Both the position numbers and the translations under genes were made by a program. Source: Saprospiraceae bacterium (lineage in GTDB: Bacteria > Bacteroidota > Bacteroidia > Chitinophagales > Saprospiraceae). From it: a stretch of DNA of 64,000 nt. Below the pieces are notes generated by a model. That model saw only the letters and a list, made by a program, of their open reading frames with translations. It was not told the DNA's origin and ran no database searches. The DNA lies in the NCBI GenBank assembly GCA_016713025.1, contig JADJPZ010000004.1, forward strand, positions 3,883,001-3,947,000. Reading direction: 5' to 3'. Shown here in pieces: positions 8,575 to 18,520 of this stretch (the first letter of the stretch is position 1; each line of letters opens with the position of its first letter).

Positions 8575-9681
8575 TTAAGGTTTATGAGGAATGAGAATGT
8601 CATTGGCTGTGATTCCGCTGAGAACTTCTACATAATCCGTAGAAATGATACCTGTTTTGATGACAATTGTTGTGTCACGATCTTTTAAAAGGACCTTATT
8701 GCCATATCCCATGTATTTTCTCGGTATGAGCAATGCTTGTTTCTTTTCACCCACCAGGATGTTGCCTTCTAATGGTGTCCCAAAGATATTTTTTTCAGAA
8801 GTCAGCGCTTCTTCCAGAATGATTTTACAGACAAAAGACTGACTGTTGACGTCGAAAGCAGGCAGAATTTCGTTGACCATACCCTTGTAGGTTTTGTCCT
8901 TTTCTGAATTGAGCCTGATGATGGCTGGTTGTCCTGTTTTTACTCTGTTGATGCTGCTTTCATCTATGGTTAGCACGATTTCCACCTTTGACGGATTTGC
9001 TACGACGGCTATGACTTCGCCGCGACGTACAAAATCTCCGGTTGATTTCAGTTTTTTGATGACTGTCCCGTCTGCCAAGACTTTGATTTGATTGTATGAT
9101 TGTATAACCTGATTGTTTTTCAGCTGGCCTTTTGTCGTGATCTTCTGCTGTCTTGATTGTTGCAGGATGACATCGAGTTGTTTTCTGAGCGCATTGAGAT
9201 TTGATAAAGAATTTTCCGCAGCCAATTTTACATTTTCATACTCCACTTTGGCAATGCTTTCATTTTTATAAAGGCGTTCATACCGCTCTGCTTGCAACTT
9301 ATCCTGCTGATATTTAGCTTCTGCAAAGCTTATGTTTTGTTTGAGTTGCTGGATAGCAGGAGACTTATCACTAAGATTTTCGTCTGCTATGACCAATTGC
9401 TCTTTGGACGTTCCGGTATTGATCAGGCTGGACTGATTATCTATTCTGGCGAAGATGCTACCCTTTTTTATTACAGTTCCAACATCATAATTGGCATCGA
9501 GAAGAATTCCGTCTGTTTGTGCAGTAAGATTATACATATCGTCCCATTCGATTTGTCCCGGTGCGAATACCCATTCCTGAATATCCTGAATGATTGGTTT
9601 GATTTCTTGAGTTTCTTTATTTTTACATGCTAAAACAGTGATAGCTACCAGTAAAAATGAAATTTTTAATTTATATAACAT
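8575..9681 (-). CDS. HlyD/MacA-type periplasmic adaptor lipoprotein
   Basis: The 368-residue product starts with a lipoprotein signal, MLYKLKISFLLVAITVLAC. It then shows a barrel-sandwich hybrid half-motif (GTVIKKGSIFARID), a long coiled-coil hairpin (about residues 120-190), the second half-motif (STGDFVRRGEVIAVV) and a beta-barrel. This is the membrane-fusion adaptor that joins the permease to the TolC channel. It ends 3 bp before the permease gene and lies 18 bp after the TolC gene. Confidence 0.9.
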   Translation of the reverse strand: MLYKLKISFLLVAITVLACKNKETQEIKPIIQDIQEWVFAPGQIEWDDMYNLTAQTDGILLDANYDVGTVIKKGSIFARIDNQSSLINTGTSKEQLVIADENLSDKSPAIQQLKQNISFAEAKYQQDKLQAERYERLYKNESIAKVEYENVKLAAENSLSNLNALRKQLDVILQQSRQQKITTKGQLKNNQVIQSYNQIKVLADGTVIKKLKSTGDFVRRGEVIAVVANPSKVEIVLTIDESSINRVKTGQPAIIRLNSEKDKTYKGMVNEILPAFDVNSQSFVCKIILEEALTSEKNIFGTPLEGNILVGEKKQALLIPRKYMGYGNKVLLKDRDTTIVIKTGIISTDYVEVLSGITANDILIPHKP

Positions 9682-9699
9682 GTGCGATTTTTTTTGATC

Positions 9700-11019
9700 T
9701 TAGTAAAGGTTATGGATGATGATTTTATGTTTTGCAAAGGCGATATTGGCCAGTGATTGTACCACGTTTATCTGACTGTTGAGCTTATCATTTTGAGAGA
9801 TGAGCAACCTATCCAAACCTAGGATATTCTCCTGGTATTGATTCAGGTTTTTTTGATAGGTGTCTGACTCCAGGTCCAAAATGGCTTTAAAGTTTTTGTA
9901 CTGACTTTGCGCTTTTTGATATTCTATGGTCAATTGCTCCGCTTTCGTTTCGGTTTCTTTTTGCACATGGGTTTCATTTAGCTCAAGCGTTTGGAGCTGA
10001 TATTGTTTGTTTTTAATATTGGAAAGGCGGGTGACTGTAGGAAAGTCCCATCCAAGCTTCAGTCCGATAAAATTGTAGCTGATCCCCGATGAGTTGGTGG
10101 CAAAGAAAAAGTCATTGCTCAGGTTCTGCCAATTGAATGACGATGTGAATGACAATATAGGGTAATATTGATATTGCAAGGTTTTGATATCCTGTCTGAG
10201 CATTTGCGATTGTAAAGCTACATTTCTAGATTTTGCATTGCCGGCACTGACAGAAGAAATATTTTCCAATGCATAGACATCAAGATTTTCACTGATTTCA
10301 GGAAATGTATTATTTTCAAAGAATAGAGCCAATATTTTTTCCTGTATCCGTATATTGTATTCTAATTGTTCCATCTTGTCCAACAAATTTATCATATTGA
10401 CCTCTGCTTCATTGACGTCTTGTTTTCTGGCAATTCCTTCCTGATATCTGTTGGTAACGATGTTTTTGATTTGCTCTGCAATGGCAATATTTTTGATTAG
10501 AATGTCTTTTTGACCCTTTAAGGACAATATGTTGTGATAGGTGACATTCAGGTTTTCGTAAATTTGCAGTTCATTGAGCAGATTTTGTGAAGCTGTGAGT
10601 TCCTTGTTGATTTTTGCAGATTTGATCTGTGCAATGGATGACATATTCACCAGGTCAAATTGTGGCTGTACCGAAAACAAAGCATTGTACTGCTGACCGA
10701 ATGTCACTTCACGAAAACTTCCAGATGGTCCTCCAAAAATCTCCGCAGGTATGAAGTTGCTCTGAAGCCTGGTATTGTCATTGAGATTGAGTGTCACGGG
10801 CATACGAGGATTGATGACATTTCCGACAGAAGTTTTATAAGCCAAATTAGCTAGTTCCGTCTGTATCTGTGCACTTTTGAAAGTCAGGTTATATTGTCTG
10901 ACATCATTCCAGACTTCTGCAAGTGAAGTATAAGTCTTTTTTTCTTGTGCTTCCGCTTGTCTGCCCAAACCACAAATGATTATTGCAGCAAGAATGGCAT
11001 TGCGCAAAAATTTTATCAT
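9700..11019 (-). CDS. TolC-family outer-membrane efflux channel
   Basis: The 439-residue product has a signal peptide (about 1-24, ending QAEA) and two long helical, coiled-coil-rich halves repeating the OEP pattern, for example YQEGIARKQDVNEAEVNMINL in half one and YQENILGLDRLLISQNDKL in half two. These proteins form trimeric barrels with a periplasmic tunnel. Length is slightly short but within the family. It begins 4 bp after the tetR stop codon and is thus translationally tied to it. Confidence 0.9.
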   Translation of the reverse strand: MIKFLRNAILAAIIICGLGRQAEAQEKKTYTSLAEVWNDVRQYNLTFKSAQIQTELANLAYKTSVGNVINPRMPVTLNLNDNTRLQSNFIPAEIFGGPSGSFREVTFGQQYNALFSVQPQFDLVNMSSIAQIKSAKINKELTASQNLLNELQIYENLNVTYHNILSLKGQKDILIKNIAIAEQIKNIVTNRYQEGIARKQDVNEAEVNMINLLDKMEQLEYNIRIQEKILALFFENNTFPEISENLDVYALENISSVSAGNAKSRNVALQSQMLRQDIKTLQYQYYPILSFTSSFNWQNLSNDFFFATNSSGISYNFIGLKLGWDFPTVTRLSNIKNKQYQLQTLELNETHVQKETETKAEQLTIEYQKAQSQYKNFKAILDLESDTYQKNLNQYQENILGLDRLLISQNDKLNSQINVVQSLANIAFAKHKIIIHNLY

Positions 11020-11023
11020 AAGA

Positions 11024-11611
11024 TTAAAGTTTTTGTGTGATCAATGTAAAAAAATCTTCCACCATTTGGTTGCCTTCTTTCTCCACATCAAGGTGAAATC
11101 CTGTCATCTTCCATTTAAAAATGAGCGTCCTGAATCCTCCTATCAAAAAATGAAGCATGGCATCCGTGGATATGATCGGGTTGATGAGCTGTTGTGCAAT
11201 CCCTTCAGTGAGCAAGCGATATATTATAGGCATTTTATACAAAAAGATCTTTATCGCTTCATTTTTTATGCCATCACTTTCGTCAAGTAAACCCTCTGAC
11301 AACATAGCTATAACAAAATGCCTGTTTTCATTTAGAAATCTGAACTGGCTATCAAATATCATTTTGATTTTTTGAACCGGATTTTCTTCACCATTGGCAA
11401 TGGGCTCTATCCTATCCTTAATATTCTTTTGCAGGTATTGTATCATCAGGATGAGGATATCTTCTTTGCTTTTGAAGTGCCTGTAGAGTGCACTTTCGAC
11501 AAAACCCATCTCTGTTGCCAAAGCCTTAACAGTTAATCCAGAAACGCCTTTATCTACAAGGATCTTTCCACTTGCCTGTATGATTTCATATTGTCTGCTT
11601 GTGATATCCAT
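11024..11611 (-). CDS. TetR/AcrR-family repressor of the efflux operon
   Basis: The N-terminal helix-turn-helix spans about residues 10-53 and reads KGVSGLTVKALATEMGFVESALYRHFKSKEDIL, with YRHFKSKEDI being the classical TetR signature. The remaining 140 residues are a helical ligand-binding and dimer domain. It is the first gene of the five-gene efflux operon and has a long palindrome immediately before its start, so autorepression and induction by a pump substrate are likely. The ATG at 11611 is six bases from that palindrome. Confidence 0.92.
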   Translation of the reverse strand: MDITSRQYEIIQASGKILVDKGVSGLTVKALATEMGFVESALYRHFKSKEDILILMIQYLQKNIKDRIEPIANGEENPVQKIKMIFDSQFRFLNENRHFVIAMLSEGLLDESDGIKNEAIKIFLYKMPIIYRLLTEGIAQQLINPIISTDAMLHFLIGGFRTLIFKWKMTGFHLDVEKEGNQMVEDFFTLITQKL

Positions 11612-11616
11612 AAAAT

Positions 11617-11644
11617 TTGTGTGTGTGAATGTTCACTCACACAA
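11617..11644. promoter_or_regulatory. Palindromic operator for the TetR repressor
   Basis: A 28-bp near-perfect palindrome (outer half TTGTGTGnGTGAA, inverted on the other side, four-base centre) covers the region just upstream of the tetR start. The position overlaps the expected ribosome-binding or promoter-proximal region, and the size fits a TetR dimer pair. Function is inferred from position and symmetry. Confidence 0.75.
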
Positions 11645-12058
11645 GTAAACATCTGTAATTAGAAAATGTTGTGGTGAATTACAAAATTTAGCTTACATTC
11701 TTAGTTTTACTTTACAAGCTGAGAAAGGGATTACTTTGAAAGCCTTTTGATTTCTTCATGTGTAAGGTCGATTACTTAAATCCAAAGAAAATCTTCCTGT
11801 GTTTTATTTTTATAGAATAATTAAAATTATAATATCTTTACTTTGAATATCATTGTTAAATTCATTTTAGGGTATGCTTAGCTTATTAGTAGAGTGTCTG
11901 TAAAATAGACTTTAAGACAAATCGATATTTTTATCTAAACTTTGAGTTCGAGTTCGTTTATTTGTAAATTTGAAACAAAAAATCAAAGGTCAATAATACC
12001 TAAAAATCTAAATAACTATCTAAATATTTGAGTATGTATGCACTTAAAAAATAATATA
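11645..12058. other. Divergent intergenic region between tetR and the GH116 gene
   Basis: About 410 bp with no supportable gene. It must carry the promoters of both the efflux operon and the glycan operon. A/T-rich runs prevent me from naming a single promoter with confidence; no long palindrome other than the TetR operator was seen. Confidence 0.5.
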
Positions 12059-14629
12059 ATGACAAAAAAAAGAATCAGTTTTTTCATGATGGTATGCTGC
12101 GCTATTTCCATATCAAATGCACAGATAAATGAATGGCCGGTATTAAAACATTACGATCAGGACCACTTACTTAATATAGCCCTGCCGCTTGGTGGAATCG
12201 GCACTGGTACTGTATCACTTGGCGGGCGAGGAGAGCTCCGAGATTGGTCGATTATGAATAAGCCGGGTATTAAGTTCAGTACAGGACAAACAGGAAATCA
12301 GGCTCCCTTTTTTGCCATTTATGTCAAACCCAATGGCCAAAACCCAATGGCCAAAGCATTGATAGGTCCATTTCACCCAAGTGAATATATGCATTACGAA
12401 GGCCGCCCGGTAAACAATCACGGAATGCCTCGGTTTTCGGCAGCTTCTTTTGATGCAGCGTATCCGTTCGGAGCAGTAAATCTGACTGACGACCTGCTGC
12501 CTGTTGCCGTAAAGATTAAAGGCTTCAATCCTTTTATTCCCGGCGATGTTGATGCAAGCAGCATACCTGTGGCTATATTGAAATACGAGGTAACAAACAA
12601 AACTAATGTACCCATGGAGGTAGCCGTATGCGGTACTATACGCAATTTTATCGGCATGGACGGCAGCAAAACATATAAAAACTGGAAGGCCGATGTAGTG
12701 ACTTACGGAGCCAAAAACAACATCAATACATTTCGTAAAAGTGATTTGGTACAGGGAATATATATGTACAGCGACAGTGTAGCTAAAACCGATCCTGCAT
12801 GGGGAACCATTGCACTGACAAGCCCTGACCGATCCGAGGTGAGTTATCGCCGTTCGTCCACACCTAATGACTGGGAAAATGCAACACTCGACTTTTGGGA
12901 CGACTTCAGCGCTGATGGTGTTCTGACAGATAAGGATCGTCTTGTAGATGATAATCCTATGGCATCGTTAGCTTCAAAACAGCTCATTCCTGCTCACGGA
13001 TCAAAGGTATTTACATTTTACATTACATGGCATTTCCCCAACCGCTATGATTGGAACGGAGCCTGGGACTATAATTATAAAGGTAAATTAATCGGCAACT
13101 ATTATACAACCAAGTATAAAGATGCATGGGATGTCATTGAACAAGAAGCCGTCCGTTTTCCTCAACTCGAGCAAAAGTCTATTGATTTTGCAAAAGCTTT
13201 TGTTGAAAGCAGCATTCCGGAAGTAGTGAAGGAGGCAGCCATGTTTAATCTTTCTACACTGCGTTCGCAAACTGTTTTTCGCCTTCCTTCGGGTCACATG
13301 ATGGGATGGGAAGGTATTATGGACGAAACCGGTTCGTGCTATGGAAGTTGTACACATGTTTGGAATTATGAAACGGCAACCTCGTTTCTTTTTGGTGACC
13401 TTGCCCGTACCATGCGCGATGTTGAATTCACTTACGGCAGCAAGGAAAATGGTAAAATGATGAACCGTGTCAACCTGCCACTTGAATCTAACTTAGATAT
13501 TGATCATGTTGCAGCAGCTGACGGCCAGATGGGTACCATCATGCGTTTCTACCGCGACTGGATGCTTTCGGGCGATCTCGAATTTCTTAAAAAATATTGG
13601 CCAAAAGTGAAAGTGGCCATGTCATACGCATGGGTTGAGCGCGGTTGGGATGGTAATCAGGATGGCGTGCAGGAAGGCCAGCAGCACAACACGATGGATG
13701 TAGACTACTATGGACCAAATCCTCAGATGCAGTTCTGGTATTTCGGTGCGCTGAAAGCCTGCTCGAAAATGGCAATAGCCATGAACGATAAAGCATTTGC
13801 ATCAAAGTGTGACCAGGTTTTTGCAAATGGAAGCAGATGGGTAGACCAAAATCTTTTCAATGGATCCTATTACGAGCATAAAATTACGGATCCGAAATCA
13901 TTCAATTTCCTCAACATGAATGATTCGGCGGTTGAAATCCCAAGATATCAGCTTGGATCCGGTTGTCTTGTGGATCAATTGGCTGGCCAATATATGGCAC
14001 ATGTCTGCGGACTGGGCTATCTGGCAAAAAAAGAAAATATAAAGACTGCATTACAAACTGTGATGAAAAACAACTACGTTGAACGATTCGATGATGTTTT
14101 CAACAATATGCGTTCGTATGTGATGGACAAGGAATCCGGACTGATCATGGCCAGCTGGCCAAAAGGGCGACTTAAAGTACCTTTCCCTTATTTTGCCGAA
14201 TCTATGTCCGGCTTTGAGTATGCAGCAGCTATCGGAATGCTGTACGAAGGACAAACAGAATCCGGTCTTAAATGTATAAAAAGTATCCGTGACCGCTTTG
14301 ATGGTGAAAAACGTAACCCGTTTGACGAACCGGAATGCGGCCATCACTATGCCAGGGCAATGGCCAGCTGGTCAGGAGTGCTGGCTATGGCGGGTTTTCA
14401 TTACTCAGGAGCCGATAAATCTATGACTTTTACATCAAAACCAGGTACTTATTTTTGGAGTAATGGCTATGCCTGGGGCACCTGTAAAGTAGCAGGAAAA
14501 ACTGCGAGCCTCAACGTATTAAATGGCAAAGTCGCAATAGCCGAATTTACTCTTTCCGGCATCGGAACGCTTAAAACAAAAGAAATGGTTCTTGGCTCAA
14601 GTCAAAGTTATGTATACGAAATCAAGTAA
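12059..14629 (+). CDS. GH116 family glycosidase (bile-acid beta-glucosidase-like)
   Basis: The frame opens at 12038, but the ATG at 12059 begins a clean signal peptide, MTKKRISFFMMVCCAISISNAQ, so I use it. The mature protein has the GBA2 N-terminal beta-sandwich (LPLGGIGTGTVSLGGRGELRDWSI, typical of the family) and a C-terminal alpha/alpha toroid (from about residue 380) with THVWNYETA and HNTMDVDYYGPNPQMQFWYFGALKA, the stretch that carries the acid/base Asp in GH116. It should hydrolyse beta-glucosides or beta-xylosides in the periplasm. It is first of three genes with DUF6786 and GH172 proteins. G+C looks higher than in the flanks, which may mean transfer. Confidence 0.88.
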   Translation: MTKKRISFFMMVCCAISISNAQINEWPVLKHYDQDHLLNIALPLGGIGTGTVSLGGRGELRDWSIMNKPGIKFSTGQTGNQAPFFAIYVKPNGQNPMAKALIGPFHPSEYMHYEGRPVNNHGMPRFSAASFDAAYPFGAVNLTDDLLPVAVKIKGFNPFIPGDVDASSIPVAILKYEVTNKTNVPMEVAVCGTIRNFIGMDGSKTYKNWKADVVTYGAKNNINTFRKSDLVQGIYMYSDSVAKTDPAWGTIALTSPDRSEVSYRRSSTPNDWENATLDFWDDFSADGVLTDKDRLVDDNPMASLASKQLIPAHGSKVFTFYITWHFPNRYDWNGAWDYNYKGKLIGNYYTTKYKDAWDVIEQEAVRFPQLEQKSIDFAKAFVESSIPEVVKEAAMFNLSTLRSQTVFRLPSGHMMGWEGIMDETGSCYGSCTHVWNYETATSFLFGDLARTMRDVEFTYGSKENGKMMNRVNLPLESNLDIDHVAAADGQMGTIMRFYRDWMLSGDLEFLKKYWPKVKVAMSYAWVERGWDGNQDGVQEGQQHNTMDVDYYGPNPQMQFWYFGALKACSKMAIAMNDKAFASKCDQVFANGSRWVDQNLFNGSYYEHKITDPKSFNFLNMNDSAVEIPRYQLGSGCLVDQLAGQYMAHVCGLGYLAKKENIKTALQTVMKNNYVERFDDVFNNMRSYVMDKESGLIMASWPKGRLKVPFPYFAESMSGFEYAAAIGMLYEGQTESGLKCIKSIRDRFDGEKRNPFDEPECGHHYARAMASWSGVLAMAGFHYSGADKSMTFTSKPGTYFWSNGYAWGTCKVAGKTASLNVLNGKVAIAEFTLSGIGTLKTKEMVLGSSQSYVYEIK

Positions 14630-14651
14630 AAAGACATCAATCTATATTATC

Positions 14652-15893
14652 ATGAAAACACTTTCAGTAATCATACTCATCAGTTTTAACTGTTTACTTT
14701 CCTGCAGCCCAAATAAAAAAACAGAGAATAAAATAGCTGCATACCAGTATGAGAAAGGAAGCTTTGGCTATGACCTGGAGTTCCTGAAAACAAAAGACAG
14801 CATTATTGTTTTGGCGAATGGTGATGCACAGATTATCATTTCACCCAAATATCAGGGAAAGGTATTTACAAGTACTGCAACAGGATTAACCGGAAATAGC
14901 TTTGGCTGGATCAACTACAAAGCTTTGGAATCAGATACTGTTGTTCCTCATATCAATGCCTATGGCGGTGAAGACAGGATGTGGCTCGGACCCGAGGGCG
15001 GCCAGTATTCCATATTTTTCAAGCCTGGTTCAAAAATGGTTTTCGAAGACTGGCAGACTCCTGCAGGATTGGATACTGAGCCCTGGCAGAAAACAGCTGC
15101 AACCTCCGACAAAGTCTCGATGCAGAAGAATCTGAAACTTCAAAATTATTCTGGTACTGAGTTTGACTTATTATTGAAACGGGATGTTCATTTGCTATCG
15201 TCAACAGAAATGATGACAAATCTGCGTGTTGAACCCGACCCTTCCGTCCGATGGGTTGGTTTCGAAACCTACAACACAATAATAAATACCGGTAAAAAAT
15301 CATGGACAAAAGAGTCCGGTACACTTTCCATCTGGATCTTGAGTATGCTAAATCCAATTGAGAATGGTGCCGCCATAATACCCTACCATGAAGGGGATGA
15401 CAAAACCCTTGGACCAGTGGCAACTACCAACTATTTTGGTGAAATACCAGCAGACAGGATTCAGATGAAAGAGGGTATCCTTTATTTTAAAGTGGATGGT
15501 AAACACCGAAGTAAACTTGGAATAGCTTATAAAAGAGCAACATCTTTTGCCGGGAGCTACGATATAGAAAATAAGGCTTTAACTATCCTCCAACTCTCCC
15601 TGCCGGAAAATGAAAAAGATTACATCAACCAGCTTTGGGAAATGCAAAAAGAACCTTTCAAAGGTGATGCGATCAACTCATACAATGATGGCCCTCTTGA
15701 TAGTGGTGGACAAATCGGACCATTTTACGAGCTGGAAAGTTCTTCTCCTGCAGCTTTTCTTGCTCCAGGCGAATCAATGAATCATATTCAACGGATGTTT
15801 CATTTTGTTGGAACAGAAGAACAACTTGATATTCTATCTAAAAAGATTCTTAATGTGTCCATTGAGCAGGTTAAATCAGCATTTAAAAAATAA
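14652..15893 (+). CDS. DUF6786-family lipoprotein
   Basis: The frame extends back to 14592 into the GH116 gene, but the ATG at 14652 begins the lipoprotein signal MKTLSVIILISFNCLLSC and lies 22 bp after the GH116 stop. The body has SPKYQGKVFTSTATGLTGNSFGWIN near residue 65-90 and a terminal PGESMNHIQRMFHF stretch, which I recognise as DUF6786, a beta-rich family resembling aldose mutarotase/glycosidase sandwich domains. Its biochemical role is unknown. The position between GH116 and GH172 genes suggests a part in breaking down or presenting the same glycan in the periplasm. Confidence 0.75.
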   Translation: MKTLSVIILISFNCLLSCSPNKKTENKIAAYQYEKGSFGYDLEFLKTKDSIIVLANGDAQIIISPKYQGKVFTSTATGLTGNSFGWINYKALESDTVVPHINAYGGEDRMWLGPEGGQYSIFFKPGSKMVFEDWQTPAGLDTEPWQKTAATSDKVSMQKNLKLQNYSGTEFDLLLKRDVHLLSSTEMMTNLRVEPDPSVRWVGFETYNTIINTGKKSWTKESGTLSIWILSMLNPIENGAAIIPYHEGDDKTLGPVATTNYFGEIPADRIQMKEGILYFKVDGKHRSKLGIAYKRATSFAGSYDIENKALTILQLSLPENEKDYINQLWEMQKEPFKGDAINSYNDGPLDSGGQIGPFYELESSSPAAFLAPGESMNHIQRMFHFVGTEEQLDILSKKILNVSIEQVKSAFKK

Positions 15894-15898
15894 GTAAT

Positions 15899-17140
15899 AT
15901 GATCAAGCTCCCATTTTGTTTTATTTTTCTGCTGGGATTCATGGGTTTTGCGGCACAAACACAACCCATCTATCAGTCCCCTTCTGCAGGTACCAACTCT
16001 CGGTGGGTAAGTCCTGAAAATCCTACCGGCGAGAAAGGAAAAGGCGGACTAACCAACAAGGGCGCAAAAGGAAATGCATTTTACATTATTGCTCCCGGTG
16101 AAACCAAAGCAATATTTGACATAAAAGGTTCAGGCATTATTAACCGCATGTGGTTAAGTGGCACCATAGGTACTAATGCAGAACAACGTCGCGCAGTAAG
16201 GATGGATATGTACTGGGATGGATCGAAAAAGCCTGCTGTTTCGGCGCCGGTTGGTGATTTCTTTGGTATCAGTCATGGCTTGATAGCGAAGTATGACAAC
16301 GAATTGTTTTCAAGCCCCGAAGCCCGTTCGTTCAATTTTACAATTCCCATGCCATACCGCAAATCAGCATTGATTACCATGACCAACGAATCTAATTCTG
16401 AAGTCTGGCTTTGGTACGATATCAATTTCCTGGAAATGGATAAACTGCCGGAAGATGCCATGTATTTTCATGCATACTGGAACAGGAATCTTAAAACCAC
16501 TCCCGGCGTAGATTATGTAATTCTGCCTGAAGTAAATGGAATTGGCAGATTTCTTGGGACCAATATCGGTGTGATTGGAGACACTATGTACAAAGGAACC
16601 TGGTTTGGCGAAGGCGAAGTGAAAATTTTTCTGGATGGAGATGCTAAAAACCCTTCACTCGTTGGTACCGGAACAGAAGATTATATTGGCAGCGGGTGGG
16701 GACAGGGCGAATATGCCTGCAGGTATTTCGGCTCGCTGATATCAAATAAGGATCATGATATTTATGCTTTTTACCGATTTCATATACCCGATCCTGTATA
16801 TTTTCATAACAATTGTAAGGTAACTATCCAACAAATGGGTAACGCTAACATTACCGAAATTCGCAAAATGATGGATAAGGGCGCAGATTTAATTCCGGTA
16901 TGGTTTATCGGAAATGACAGCACCCGAACGTACCAGGGAAGATTGCTCGGTGAACATTCAGGGAGAAAGATCAGTGATAAAGATTTTCCGATGACAGGTG
17001 TTAACTTCTACCGAAGTGATGATGTTTCTGCAACAGCCTATTTTTATCTCAACAAACCTGAAAACAACCTGCTGGAATTGCCTCCACTCGAACTCAGGCT
17101 CAAATACCTGAAAGAAAAAGTATGGGATAAAGTTAAGTAG
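15899..17140 (+). CDS. DUF2961 / GH172 family glycoside hydrolase
   Basis: The 413-residue secreted enzyme (signal peptide about 1-20) has the GH172 (DUF2961) jelly-roll pattern: GSGIINRMWLSGT, APVGDFFG, RSFNFTIPMPYRKSALI and the hallmark GTGTEDYIGSGWGQGEY. Characterised GH172 members act on alpha-linked furanosides and pyranosides of fructose or arabinose and work as trimers or hexamers. It starts 5 bp after the DUF6786 gene, completing a tight operon. The precise linkage is not predictable here. Confidence 0.85.
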   Translation: MIKLPFCFIFLLGFMGFAAQTQPIYQSPSAGTNSRWVSPENPTGEKGKGGLTNKGAKGNAFYIIAPGETKAIFDIKGSGIINRMWLSGTIGTNAEQRRAVRMDMYWDGSKKPAVSAPVGDFFGISHGLIAKYDNELFSSPEARSFNFTIPMPYRKSALITMTNESNSEVWLWYDINFLEMDKLPEDAMYFHAYWNRNLKTTPGVDYVILPEVNGIGRFLGTNIGVIGDTMYKGTWFGEGEVKIFLDGDAKNPSLVGTGTEDYIGSGWGQGEYACRYFGSLISNKDHDIYAFYRFHIPDPVYFHNNCKVTIQQMGNANITEIRKMMDKGADLIPVWFIGNDSTRTYQGRLLGEHSGRKISDKDFPMTGVNFYRSDDVSATAYFYLNKPENNLLELPPLELRLKYLKEKVWDKVK

Positions 17141-17475
17141 GCAGAGATTCTCACTGAATTAAATAATACACCATCATCAAATGTTTCCAATGCAAATGGT
17201 AAATATTCAAAACGCCTACTATCACATCCAACAAGGCAGCAAATACATGACACATAATCTTATTTATTTAGTCCTGATGATGTGCGACAAGAATTAAATG
17301 AAAATGTGTAGATCAATGTAGTGTAATTCATGAAATACGGAGTCTCATTTATTTATAATTTCAGGACATGTCCAAAGTAAAAATTTGTCCACTCTTTTTC
17401 AAATTACCAAAAACACTCACCTTTTTGATAAAATAATCAACGAAGGGCGTAATTTTGAGCCAAAATAAATAAAAT
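17141..17475. other. Intergenic region without recognised features
   Basis: About 335 bp between the glycan operon and the DUF808 gene. I see no gene, strong hairpin or repeat in it; the small antisense frame here overlaps the DUF808 start and has no family features. Confidence 0.5.
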
Positions 17476-18348
17476 ATGGCATCCGGAATCTTTGCAATAT
17501 TGGACGATATCGCTGTCTTGATGGATGATGTGGTGATGATGAGCAAGCTGGCTACAAAAAAGACTGCCGGTATTCTCGGCGACGATTTGGCTGTCAATGC
17601 TGAAAAGGCCACCGGTTTTGTCTCTTCCAGAGAATTGCCAGTATTATGGGCGATCACCAAAGGGTCATTTATCAATAAACTGATCATCCTGCCTGTAGTC
17701 TTTCTGTTGAGCTACTTTCTTCCGGTCTTGATCAAATACATCCTTGTTTTAGGTGGATTCTATCTGGCGTATGAAGGCGTTCACAAGATCATTGATACGC
17801 TTTTTCATAAAAAAAATGCTGAAAGAGATGAAGGACCTGAATATGAAGTGGAAATCACAGAAGATGAAAAAGATAAAATTAAGTCAGCCATCACGACGGA
17901 TTTTATTTTATCTGTAGAAATCGTGATCATAGCCATGGGAACGGTTTTGGATAAAAGCTTGTCGATTCAGATCATGACAGTCAGTTTTGTGGCCCTTGTA
18001 GCCACTGTTGGGGTGTATGGTTTAGTTGGTATGATCGTCCGGATGGATGATTTTGGACTCATGCTCATCAGCAAATCCGGAGGAAAAAAAGCTTTGATTT
18101 CGATTGGAAATGGTTTTATTCGGTTACTTCCTTTGATTATAAGATTTTTGAGCGTGGTAGGTACCATAGCATTGATATTGGTGGCAGGTGGTATTTTTAT
18201 GCATAATATAGAGTTACTACATCACTTGATGCCGACGACATGGCCATCCATTATTTCTGAATTTTTGTTAGGCATTGCCGGAGGTATTGCGGCATATTTT
18301 GTTATAACAGGGATGATGGCTATCTACAAAAAAGTTAAGAAAACTTAG
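17476..18348 (+). CDS. DUF808 (YedI-like) membrane protein
   Basis: The 290-residue inner-membrane protein begins MASGIFAILDDIAVLMDDVVMMSKLATKKTAGILGDDLAVNAE, the unmistakable DUF808 opening, and continues with REPVLWAITKGS-like and KLIILP sequence and about six membrane helices. The family is widespread and of unknown function. It is a single gene on the plus strand. Its 3' side borders the island at 18.4-23 kb. Confidence 0.93.
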   Translation: MASGIFAILDDIAVLMDDVVMMSKLATKKTAGILGDDLAVNAEKATGFVSSRELPVLWAITKGSFINKLIILPVVFLLSYFLPVLIKYILVLGGFYLAYEGVHKIIDTLFHKKNAERDEGPEYEVEITEDEKDKIKSAITTDFILSVEIVIIAMGTVLDKSLSIQIMTVSFVALVATVGVYGLVGMIVRMDDFGLMLISKSGGKKALISIGNGFIRLLPLIIRFLSVVGTIALILVAGGIFMHNIELLHHLMPTTWPSIISEFLLGIAGGIAAYFVITGMMAIYKKVKKT

Positions 18349-18374
18349 ATGATTTTCTGTGTTGTATAGACACT

Positions 18375-18425
18375 ATCGATCTAAAATAATAACAAACCCA
18401 CCTGCCAGCCGATACACATTTTGTG
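18375..18425. repeat. Left 51-bp direct repeat: copy of the 3' end of the STN gene
   Basis: Identical at 47 of 51 positions to 23017-23067, which contains the last 14 codons and stop of the STN gene. On the minus strand this copy still reads HKMCIGWQVGLLLF then stop, against HKMWIGWQVGLLLF in the native gene; three of the four changes are synonymous. The homology stops abruptly on both sides. It marks the left border of the ATPase/TOPRIM island and looks like an attachment-site duplication. Confidence 0.8.
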
Positions 18426-18520
18426 ATGATAAAAGAAAGATATTTATTTATTTAAGAACTACTAAAGTTAATCATACAATCCGCTACCGTTTTGGTCGCA
18501 TATTTTATCACTTGTAATAT

